A DNA stretch of 64,000 nucleotides from Hormiphora californensis (taxonomy: Eukaryota > Ctenophora > Tentaculata > Cydippida > Pleurobrachiidae). Of this stretch, positions 27,315-39,300 are shown piece after piece (position 1 is the stretch's first letter; every line of letters starts with the position of its first letter). Location: assembly GCA_020137815.1 (NCBI GenBank), contig CM035352.1:220675-284674 (forward strand), in the 5' to 3' direction. The notes under the pieces are model-generated. The model saw only the letters and a list, made by a program, of their open reading frames with translations, was not told the origin of the DNA and did no database searches. A program made the translations under genes and the position numbers.

Positions 27315-30300
27315 AAGAGAGACAGAGAAAGAGAGAGTGAGTGAGAGAAATCAGAGAGGGAAAGATATTGATCTGATATAACCCGGAGAGGTTTGACAAT
27401 AAAAGTGGTCACCTTTCCAGCCAACTAATTTCTGTTAGTTTTTGGCAAAATAGATAAATATCATTTTAGCACTATTACTTTCCATAGGTTTTGAAAGTTC
27501 TGAAGCCAAAATTAGACGGTACGAATTGGCCGAATGAAGAAGAAAACTTAACTTGGTCTGACTATCATACCTTGGATGATAAGACCGAAAATGACGTAAC
27601 AAAACAGTTTATTTATGAAGACTTGGATTCTTTTCAAGGGGTGATCTATATTGATAAGGATTATGTGTGCACAACTACAACCGATGCAACTGTTTTTTCT
27701 ACTGGCAAGTAAGTTTTGTTTTAACAGCTAGAAGGGGGGTAATCATGGTGACAAGTGGTGACAGATGGTGACTCATCTGACCATTTAGGGTATCTCACCA
27801 TCACCATTTTCTCCATTTGTCACAATTTTTTGATATTGATTGATTTGATAAAACTTATTAGTTTCCTTAGACCGATATATTTGTTCATTATAAGTTGTTA
27901 ACATGGCCACTCCGGATCAGCTAGTAGTGTTTTGGAACGCTAAAAAAGTTACGTTGAGGGTGCACTGCCTCCCCTGCACAACACATTAAAGCGCAATTAA
28001 TCACCTGTAACCCCTTATTTACATCCAGTCGACTTGAATCTTGGTAGAAGTGCTCTAGTTTTTTTTTATAATTGTCCCATAACATCATACTGTGTGTTTT
28101 TAAATGACTGAGACTGTTCAAATCGACATAGCGTGAAAAGTTGTGAATATTTTACTCTGAAATTTTAGGACAAAGTAGATGGCTACCCGCCATTTTTTGT
28201 ACTTGAATTTCAGCAAAATCGGTCGTTGCTGAATGAACCTGTAGCCCAAAAACCTTCTCTAACTTTGAGCGCTCAAATCTCTGCATCCTGTTCAGGTAGA
28301 GAGCTCAAACTTTCACAATATCACTGCGCTGGCAAGCGCAAAGGTTGCCATTCCCCCTCCCCAAAAACGCCGCCAGAAACGCAGTTATACGTTTGATGGG
28401 TGTTTGGCTGAAATACCGGATTTCGAAAGGCTATAGCGTCGCTCACTTTCATCCGATTGACTTGAAATTTGGAATGTATACCCGGCTTGGGGTCTTTGAC
28501 TCTAGTTTAAAATTTAAAGTCTCTATTTCATCTAGAACTGAAGTTACAGATAGGTCCCATATGTGCGCGCGTAGAAGAGACGCTTTTTATAAACCATATT
28601 CACGCCAAACGAAAAGAGATAGAAACTATTCGTTTTCACAGCTGGTAGATCTACTGGATGTGTGTGCATTAGTCGAGGTGGGGTCCGTTTTAATTGCCAG
28701 GAACGTCCTACAGAACGTCTTAAAGTCGTCAATTTTCAGACTCTGACCAAAATTCTTTGAGCTCAATTTACACCCTCAAGACGGATTCTAATCGAAAAAC
28801 GAAGACTATATCATGGAAAGAGAATTGTCTAAACTTTCAGAAATTAAATGGCGAATTTTCAAAACTACATGTACAGGGTCTGTCACCAGTGTCGCATCGT
28901 TTTGAAATTCTCCGCACAAACGACTAGCACAAAATGACAACTTGCAAAGAATTGCTTGCTGCTCAGTTTGTTTTTATGTTAGCGAATTGAAACAAAGTAC
29001 ATCGTTTAGAGAATTTAATTGTCTATGTCTAGGTGAAAACTAGACGAAAAATGAGCAAGTTCAGGTGAAACTAGAGAAATCTAAAAAGTGACCTCAAAAA
29101 AACGTCTTTTCGACCAAATATTTTGAAATCGCCATAGCTCTGGAAGTGAAGAGTAGGTCGAACAGTTTTGTCTGAATTTTCACGTAGTACCGGTTTTAAC
29201 CTGATAGGACCAACCACCAATGAGCCTACCTCAAAAAACTTTGAAACAACCTGATTTTTTCAAAATTTCGCTCTTCCCGAGAATTTTGGAAAAGTATCGT
29301 ATCATTTTCGCGATTTTGATACGACACTTTCCCCCTGCATATAAATGCCTGTATCTCTCTTCCTCTCTAGTTTCTACGCCACGATCTCACTTTTCTAGTG
29401 TATCTAGGAGGTTACACTCACTGGGGAGGGGGGGGGGCTGCACTTTTTGGTTGTGCTGCTGTAGAATATCTGGCCAGAAATTGGCTAAATATGCAACAAA
29501 TTGATATCAAATCAAAAATCACTCTACCCGACTAATTTCGATACGCTGAATCACGTAAGCAACTTTTTAAAGCCCTCAGAGGTCGATAAAGTGCTCTAAT
29601 TGGGGATAATTGGGTCTAATGGACCAAAATTACAACTTTTCTTCTGGAAACGCTATCATGTAGGATTTTATTATGCCTATAAGTTGTACCTGAAAACTTA
29701 TAACACGAGACCGAAGGTCGAGTGTTATAAGTGCAACAATAATGATCCGAGACCACAGGTCGAGGAAGATTCTTGTACTTTAGTGCACGAGCCTGCGAGT
29801 GCCACTAAGTTTGACTACCTCACGAGCCTGCGAGTGATGTAGTTTTACTTTTTGACCGAGCCTGCGAGGTCTAAAAGTGTACGAATCTGGGACATTATTG
29901 TTGACGTCAGGTACAACGAAAACAGGCATAATAAAATTGCATTGTAAGCTAGTAGTGTTTTGGAACGCTAAAAAAGTTACGTTGAGGGTGCACTGCCTCC
30001 CCTGCACAACACATTAAAGCGCAATTAATCACCTGTAACCCCTTATTTACATCCAGTCGACTTGAATCTTGGTAGAAGTGCTCTAGTTTTTTTTTATAAT
30101 TGTCCCATAACATCATACTGTGTGTTTTTAAATGACTGAGACTGTTCAAATCGACATAGCGTGAAAAGTTGTGAATATTTTACTCTGAAATTTTAGGACA
30201 AAGTAGATGGCTACCCGCCATTTTTTGTACTTGAATTTCAGCAAAATGATCCGAGACCACAGGTCGAGGAAGATTCTTGTACTTTAGTGCACGAGCCTGC

Positions 30301-33300
30301 GAGTGCCACTAAGTTTGACTACCTCACGAGCCTGCGAGTGATGTAGTTTTACTTTTTGACCGAGCCTGCGAGGTCTAAAAGTGTACGAATCTGGGACATT
30401 ATTGTTGACGTCAGGTACAACGAAAACAGGCATAATAAAATTGCATTGTAAAATTTTTTAAACAAGAGTGAGAGACACTTTAGGGCGTAACAATAGAACA
30501 AATTCATGATAAGGTAGCAGGCAGAGAAATAAGTATAAGATAAGATAACGCCTGAGATAGGTAAAGAGAGTGAGAGATTAGTGAGAGTGAGAGAGATAAA
30601 GAATGTGTGGGTCCGGGAGTTCGTAACCGTTATCTTGATCTCGATGCTGCAACGGCGTGAGAGTGTGACATAAAGAAAGAGAGAGAGGGAGTTCGTACAC
30701 GTTTATCTTTCTAACGGTTTTGAAACGTGACAGAAACAGTGGAGTTCGAAGTGCAGCAGAGTTATAAGTTTTCATGTATCACTGGGGGGTGTTATAAGTG
30801 AAAACTTATAACACTGGGGGGTGTTATAAGTGAAAACTTATAACACTGCCCAGTGTTATAAGTTGTAGAAGCAGTGCTACCTAAAGAATTATATTATATC
30901 TCAAAATTTTACAATGACAAATTTAGGCACTGAACCCACTAATTTCGATACCCTGATTCACATAAGTATCTTTTCTAAGCTCGAAATTGTGGATAAAGTG
31001 CTCTAAATGAGCATGGTTGTGTATAATTGAGCAATATAATTACGACTTTTCCCTGTAAAGTTCACTTGGATTTTGGAGATGCACCCTATGTATACATTGT
31101 AATTATTTTGATCAATTAGACCCAGTTAGTTATACTCAATTAGGGAATTGGCTCCGCCACTTACAGCTTAGAATAGTTAATAGTTATTCATTCGAATCAG
31201 CGTATCCAAATTATTGGGGAAGGTTCCCTCATACGGATTTATTTGTAAATTTTTTTTGGAAAGAATTGTAATTTTAATCAATTAGACCCAATTAGAGCAC
31301 CCACCACTAAGATATAGATGCCCTGCTGATATGAATCAGGGTATCAAAATCAATGGGGAAGTGTCTTCAAAGGAAGTACACGTGTTTACAGGGAAAAGTT
31401 ATAATAATGTTAGCCAATTAGACCAATTATGCCCAATTAGAGCACTTTATTGACCTCTGAGGGCTTTAAAAAGTTGCTCACGTGATTCAGCGTATCGAAA
31501 TTAGTCGGGTAGAGTGATTTTTGATTTGATATCAATTTGTTGCATATTTAGCCAATTTCTGGCCAGATATTCTACAGCAGCACAACCAAAAAGTGCAGCC
31601 CCCCCCCCTCCCCAGTGAGTGTAACCTCCTAGATACACTAGAAAAGTGAGATCGTGGCGTAGAAACTAGAGAGGAAGAGAGATACAGGCATTTATATGCA
31701 GGGGGAAAGTGTCGTATCAAAATCGCGAAAATGATGCGACACTTTTCCAAAATTCTCGGGAAGAGCGAAATTTTGAAAAAATCAGGTTGTTTCAAAGTTT
31801 TTCGAGGTAGGCTCATTGGTGGTTGGTCCTATCAGGTTAAAACCGGTACTACGTGAAAATTCAGACAAAACTGTTCGACCTACTCTTCACCGATTTTTGA
31901 GATCAGCCCTACTTCCAGAGCTATGGCGATTTCAAAATATTTGGTCGAAAAGACGTTTTTTTGAGGTCACTTTTTAGATTTCTTTAGTTTCAAAGTGTGT
32001 GTAAATGATCAGTTCTTACTAAAATACAGAGGGAACACTATGTGCAACACTTACACACTACATTGGAGAGAAAGAAAGAACACTTTCCGTCAATTACTCT
32101 CTCTTTACCTCCCCTTTTGTCTCACTATCTCTTCCTCTGTGTTATGTGTGACATGCCCCTTATCAGGCTATTTCTTTCACTCTCTTTCCTTAGTAACTGT
32201 TACCAAACAGTGTACACTCAATTGTGAGGTGTTTTTAACTATTTCTCAGTCCTCTTTGTGTGTTTCGATTAGTGTGTTTCGATTAGGGATCGTCGTCGTG
32301 ATTTAAGGGTACGCTAACCAAAAATTTTTTTCGAGTGCAGGGAAATCTCTCACCGTAGGGTTGTAGGCCATGCCAAGGAGACCTCAAATATGAAATTTGA
32401 GCTCTCAAGTCGAATTCATATTTTTGCTACAGCTGTTTAAAAAATGTCCTGTAAATACGTTTTTGGCAACTCAAAAATACATTTGTAAAGATAAGATCAT
32501 GAAAATTTGGGGATTTGAAGAGGACATGAAGGTAAATAACCACAAAATTTTTTTTTGCAATCCGAGCTGATTTCCGGTCCTGAGATGGATTTCTTTTTTT
32601 CCACTTTAACGCCCTATTTGGCAAAGTTCCGAAAACATGTGAAAGCTGTAAATTGGTGAAAAGTTGCGTCTAACGATTATCTAAGTGGCCATAAATTTTG
32701 GGCGTGTCCTTATTTGAGATAAGCTGTACAGAGTTTTTTTTGTGAAAGCCGTCATTTCAGAAGTAAATAAATTCCCTGTATCTCAAAAACGGCTGATCGT
32801 AGAGACCTGAGACTATGCTTAAACGATTCAGAAGGTCCGATTTTGGGGGGGTCTTCTGAGAGACATTTTGCTCCTACTTCAACCGTTCTTGCTGTAATTG
32901 CGAAAAACAAAAACCCATCTTCGCCATCGTGGATTTTTTGAGATTTTGTTTTTGGTGATTATAGGGACCCATATGGACCAAATAGTGAAGGAATTAGCTT
33001 GTTACACATTTTTCCATAGTTTCGGTCCTTTCTTAGCTAAAATTCCCTAATTACAGGATATTGGAGTTTAGCTTTTGCCCTTTTCATAGAATTTGTTTTT
33101 CGCAATTACAGCAAAAACGGTTGAAGTAGGAGCAAAATGTCTCTCAGAAGACCCCCCCAAAATCGGACCTTCTGAATCGTTTAAGCATAGTCGCAGGTCT
33201 CTACGATCAGCCGTTTTTGAGATACAGGGAATTTATTTATTTCTGAAATGACGGCTTTCACAAAAAAAACTCTGTACATCTTATCTCAAATAAGGACGCG

Positions 33301-36300
33301 CCCAAAATTTATGGCCATATAGAGAATCGTTAGACGCAACTTTTGACCAATTTACAGCTTTCACATATTTTCGGAACTTGGCCAAATATGGCGTTAAAGT
33401 AAAAAAAAAGAAATCCATCTCAGGACCGGAAATCAGCTCGGATTTCAAAAAAAATTTTTGTGGCTACTCACCTCTTTGTCCTCTTCAAATCCACAAATTT
33501 TTATGATCCTATCTTTACAAATGTATTTTTAAGATGCCAAAAACTTATTTTCAGTTCATTTTTCAAGCAGCTGTAGCAAAAATATGAATTCGACTTGAGA
33601 GCTCAAATTGCATATTTGAGGTATCCTTGGCATGGCCTACAACCCTACGGTGAGAGATTTCCCTGCACTCGAAAAAAAATTTTGGTTAGCGTACCCTTAA
33701 ACCAGTTTATCCGCCAGCGGCGGATAAACTCCAGCTAACTTCTTCCAGCGGTGCGCTGGGAGAATTTATCTGAAATAACACGCCAGTGGCCAGAGTTTAT
33801 ACCTCATTTAGCCTTAATTTACTCACTGAAAACCCCCCCATTACCCCTTATCGTTTAATATAGACGTGTTAGCCTGTACAATTTTCCACGTGATTATGGC
33901 AACCGCCGAAACGTTGTGTGAAAACCAAGAGTCCTCCCTGTGTCAATCACTAATCAGCTGGGAAGCAGAGCTGTCCCAACAAGGGCACCACCTAACTACC
34001 ATGATATTGATCCTGCTAATCTTATCCTCTAATGCCTAAGTGGGGGGGGGTCCAGCCCTAAAAAAAGCTAAAGGTACCCTGATTTTGGTCGATAGCGTTT
34101 TTTATTTTAGCTTTTTTTAGCTTTTTTTAGCCCTACTTTTTATGTTTTTTCAGCATTCATTTTGACACTTTTCCATTAAATTTTCATCCTTCCGGACGTC
34201 TATTGACTGCATTTGTTCATTTCCTGCACATTTTTTTACCATAATCTACCGTTTATGTCCATACATAGCAATTTCTGTATCCACCCCTACTGCCATTTTC
34301 TGGAGACAGTTTTTCGATAAAAATATTATTCAAATTTGATAAAAATAGTTTTAAAAAAGTTCAAAAAACGTTATAAAACGTTATAATAAAAGTTTAAAAA
34401 ATTTGGCGTCAGCGGGATTCGAACCTATATGAATCCACTAAAAACTCAATTTTAGCTTTTTTTTAGCTTTTTTTAGCTTTTTTTTTAGCTTTTTTTAGCC
34501 TAAAAAAAGCTAAAAAAAGCTAAAAAAAGCTAAATAAAGCTAAAAAAAGCTAAAAAAGGCTAAAAAAGCTAAAAAAGCTAAAAAAAGCTAAAAAAAGCTA
34601 AAGGTACCCTGATTTTGGCCGTTAGTTTAGCTTTTTTTAGGGCTGGACCCCCCCCTAAGTATGTCAGGAAACCTATTAAATGACATTTTCCAAAGGCTAA
34701 CTATCTCCTGAATCCGAGCACATTAACATATATTTCGAATCAATATCCCAAAGTGTAGCTTGTAAAGTTTTATTGGTTACAGTGGTCATGAAAGGAAGTT
34801 TTTGCTCGAAAAACGTTCATTTTGCTGAATTTTTCCTCAAATTTTTGACTTCCGTCGCGATTTAAGAGCTCAAAATGATGAGCTACGATAATTCACAATG
34901 TAGTATCTGAAAGTTTAGACGATTTGCAGGTAACGACTTTCTGTCAAATCAGAAATCGGAACACGTCTTCAGGGTGCTAGAGGCGTTTGAAAACTTTTTG
35001 TCCGTCTCGCGCAATGACATCACTCGTGACGTCATTATGTGCGTCATAGGTGATCTGGAGAGTCGCCACCCAGATCAAAATATCGAATCGAATATTTTCA
35101 ATATCAAAATATCGATTCGATATCGAATCGAAAATTTTTCGATATCAAAATAACGAATCGAAAATTTTTGATGACCAAAAAATATCGATATCGAATCGGA
35201 AAAAAAAGTGGGATATCGATTGGCTCCTATGATAAAACCTGTTTGTCTGTCCGAATGACAAACCATGTTACAACAAGCAAGACTTGTATTCTACACTAAT
35301 CATCATGTTTCTCTCAGCCTATTGGAGTTGCCTGAAGATATCTTTGTTTCTGAGCCTGTGGATTGTAGCAGAACTTCAGACATCACTCGCATGGTAAGTG
35401 TTCTTTTCTATTTTAGTTTTTTATTGCAAAAACATTTCATACCAAACTTATAACATGAATAATACGTGAAATGTCTTATTATGCGGTTCTGTGTTGATAG
35501 ATGATAAATGAGATCTTATCAGGTTTAGCAGTTCACTTCTTTTTATCTATCTTTCTCTCCTCACATCAGTGGCATGGGCTTGGTACCATTGCCGCCTAGA
35601 TTCTCGCTTTGCGAGTAATAGGTGCCCGCTCTGTTGTCAGCTACTACTCAAACCTCAATTATCGCCTCATTTGGTATCGTATTGTCCGAGCAGTCGGTTC
35701 GGTCCGCCACAGCACACGATCTTCCATAAGCTTCTTGATGTCGCCATCATTGGATAGGCCAGTATCCTCCCTGACAGTGGTCATCCGACATAATTGCCAT
35801 ATTCTCAACGTGAACTTCGACGTGGAATTCGACGAGGAATAGCAGGCGTTTGTAGTTATGAACGCTTGCTGCCCATGCCGCACGTGCCAATGTGCCGCGC
35901 ACAGCAGGCGTTCATAACTGGGGGGGTTCCAACCTATTTCGTGTACGTTTGTACGGAAAAAAACACGGGTTTCCTCAAACAAAAAAATACAAAAAAATAC
36001 AAAAAAATACAAAAAAGTACAAAAAAATACAAAAAAATAAAAACAGTTTTATATGGTAATTTACCATTATTGTTCGAACTTTTACTGTTTTTAAACATTC
36101 TTCCACGCTATTTCACGCAATTTAGCACAAAATATATACATATTTTACATATGTAGCATGCCAAAATCGCGAGAGAAATTTCCCCGAATCGCAATTTCTT
36201 ACCGAGAAAATTTTCTCGAATCGTATTTTCTAAGCGAGAAATTTCCCCGAATCACAATTTCTTACCGAGAAAATTTTCCTGAATCGTATTTTCTAAGCAA

Positions 36301-39300
36301 GAAATTTCCCCGAATCGCAATTTCTTACCGAGAAAATTTTCCCGAATCGTATTTCCTAAGCGAGAAATTTCCCCGAATCGCAATTTCTTACCGAGAAAAT
36401 TTTCCCGAATCGTATTTCCTAAGCGAGAAATTTCCCCGAATCGCAATTTCTTACCGAGAAAATTTTCCCGAATCGTATTTCCTAAGCGAGAAATTTCCCC
36501 GAATCGCAATTTCTTACCGAGAAAATTTTCTCGAATCGTATTTTCTAAGCGAGAAATTTCCCCGAATCGCAATTTCTTACCGAGAAAATTTTCTCGAATC
36601 GTATTTTCTAAGCGAGAAATTTCCCCGAATCGCAATTTCTTACCGAGAAAATTTTCCCGAATCGTATTTTCTAAGCGAGAAATTTCCCCGAATCGCAATT
36701 TCTTACCGAGAAAATTTTCCCGAATCGTATTTTCTTAGCGAGAAATTTCCCCGAATCGCAATTTCTTACCGAGAAAATTTTCCCGAATCGTATTTTCTAA
36801 GCGAGAAATTTCCCCGAATCGCAATTTCTTACCGAGAAAATTTTCTGGAATCGTATTTTCTAAGCGAGAAATTTCCCCGAATCGCAATTTCTTACCGAGA
36901 AAATTTTCCCGAATCGTATTTTCTAAGCGAGAAATTTCCCCGAATCGCAATTTCTTACCGAGAAAATTTTCCCGAATCGTATTTTCTTAGCGAGAAATTT
37001 CCCCGAATCGCAATTTCTTACCGAGAAAATTTTCCCGAATCGTATTTTCTAAGCGAGAAATTTCCCCGAATCGCAATTTCTTACCGAGAAAATTTTCTGG
37101 AATCGTATTTTCTAAGCGAGAAATTTCCCCGAATCGCAATTTCTTACCGAGAAAATTTTCCCGAATCGTATTTTCTAAGCGAGAAATTTCCCCGAATCGC
37201 AATTTCTTACCGAGAAAATTTTCCCGAATCGTATTTTCTTAGCGAGAAATTTCCCCGAATCGCAATTTCTTACCGAGAAAATTTTCCCGAATCGTATTTC
37301 CTAAGGCTATAAGCATACTGATCGTGATGATCATAATCAGTTAAAAAGATGAAGTGTGCTCATGGTTTTGATCATCATCATCTGCAAAAAACTGCAGTGT
37401 GCGGAACATTATGATCATCACGTAAGAGCTGGCCCTGGAGCCGTCTCTTAAGTTGGATGATGATCATCAACACCTAGTGTGCGCAGGTTCTGATCTTATT
37501 CTTATGGGGGCTGCACTGTAGTCATGTGATATGTACCACGTGGTACGAATTCGCGCGCACTGAGAGGCTGTTGTACAGGTCACGTGATATGCAACAGCCT
37601 CTCAGAGCGCGCGACCAGGCAAGGGGGAGATAGCATCATCATGCTGAGCACACTGGTCATGATGATCATGATCAAAAGGCAAGCTACAGCAAGTTGAGCA
37701 TGGTCTATGATGATCAAACGTGCGCACACTATGGTTTATGATGATCAAACGTGAACACACTATGGTTTGAGAGCATCATGATGCATCAAGCCTCCATCAT
37801 GATGATAACCATCAGTGTGTGCGCTCCTTTGATGGTGACCATCAAAACGTCCGCACACTGACCTGATTATGATCATCACGATCAGTATGCTTATAGCCTA
37901 AGCGAGAAATTTCCCCGAATCGCAATTTCTTACCGAGAAAATTTTCTCTAATCGTATTTTCTAAGCGAGAAATTTCCCCGAATCGCAATTTCTTACCGAG
38001 AAAATTTTCTCGAATCGTATTTTCTAAGCGAGAAATTTCCCCGAATCGCAATTTCTTACCGAGAAAATTTTCTCGAATCGTATTTTCTAAGCGAGAAATT
38101 TCTCCAAATCGCAATTTCTTACCGAGAAAATTTTCCCGAATCGTATTTCCTAAGCGAGAAATTTCCCCGAATCGCAATTTCTTACCGAGAAAATTTTCCC
38201 GAATCGTATTTCCTAAGCGAGAAATTTCCCCGAATCGCAATTTCTTACCGAGAAAATTTTCTCGAATCGTATTTTCTAAGCGAGAAATTTCCCCGAATCG
38301 CAATTTCTTACTGAGAAAATTTTCCCGAATCGTATTTTCTTAGCGAGAAATTTCCCCGAATCGCAATTTCTTACCGAGAAAATTTTCCCGAATCGTATTT
38401 CCTAAGCGAGAAATTTCCCCGAATCGCAATTTCTTACCGAGAAAATTTTCTCTAATCGTATTTTCTAAGCGAGAAATTTCCCCGAATCGCAATTTCTTAC
38501 CGAGAAAATTTTCTCGAATCGTATTTTCTAAGCGAGAAATTTCCCCGAATCGCAATTTCTTACCAAGAAAATTTTCCCGAATCGTATTTTCTAAGCGAGA
38601 AATTTCCCCGAATCGCAATTTCTTACCGAGAAAATTTTCTCGAATCGTATTTTCTAAGCGAGAAATTTCCTCGAATCGCAATTTCTTACCGAGAAAATTT
38701 TCTCGAATCGTATTTTCTAAGCGAGAAATTTCTCCAAATCGCAATTTCTTACCGAGAAAATTTTCTCGAATCGTATTTTTTAAGCGAGAAATTTTCCCGA
38801 ATCGCAATTTCTTACCGAGAAAATTTTCTCGAATCGTATTTTCTAAGCGAGAAATTTCCCCGAATCGCAATTTCTTACCGAGAAAATTTTCTCGAATCGT
38901 ATTTTCTAAGCGAGAAATTTCTCCAAATCGCAATTTCTTACCGAGAAAATTTTCTCGAATCGTATTTTCTAAGCGAGAAATTTTCCCGAATCGCAATTTC
39001 TTACCGAGAAAATTTTCTCGAATCGTATTTTCTAAGCGAGAAATTTCCCCGAATCGCAATTTCTTACCGTTTATGTATAGCTGGGTTCCGTTTATGTTCA
39101 TGTACATGTATTGTAATATTATTTATACTTTTTTCACGCACCCACATCCTTCATTATTTTTTTGTATTTTTTTGTACTTTTTTGTATTGTTTGTATGAAA
39201 AAAAACAGGAATTTTGGATACTTATATGTATGGTCCGTACAAAAAAATACAAAAAAATACAAAAAAATAGGTTGGAACCCCCCCTCATAACTACAAACGC

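Larger units (their letters stand above)
35920..39284. mobile_element. 3365-bp element with GGGGGGG ends, 8-bp TSD TCATAACT, carrying a satellite
   Basis: Ends GGGGGGGTTCCAACCTATTT / AAATAGGTTGGAACCCCCCC, then ACAAAAAAAT decamers on both sides. TCATAACT occurs at 35912-35919 and 39285-39292. The same family is at 49856-50906 with a different 8-bp TSD (ATAGGTAC). The interior is a 63-bp tandem repeat interrupted by a MITE. Confidence 0.82.

Noticed and set aside
29220-31816. 94-residue ORFs starting MSLPQKTLKQPDFFK / MSLPRKTLKQPDFFK
   Set aside because: Mirror copies from the arms of the 2.9 kb fold-back element.
32307-33696. piggyBac assignment
   Set aside because: TTAA flanks fit, but no transposase and the ends do not match the piggyBac CCC terminus; left unassigned.
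35569-35598. Terminal exon WHGLGTIAA-stop of the dsRBD gene
   Set aside because: Good acceptor and in frame, but the join to 44188 adds a dsRBD-like domain and a poly(A) signal; kept only as a possible isoform.
36158-37312. 384-residue ORF
   Set aside because: It is a read-through of the 63-bp tandem repeat (63 is divisible by 3); similar - strand ORFs exist. Kept only as a repeat.
36163-39069. CRISPR array
   Set aside because: Units are contiguous with no unique spacers; the sequence is eukaryotic.
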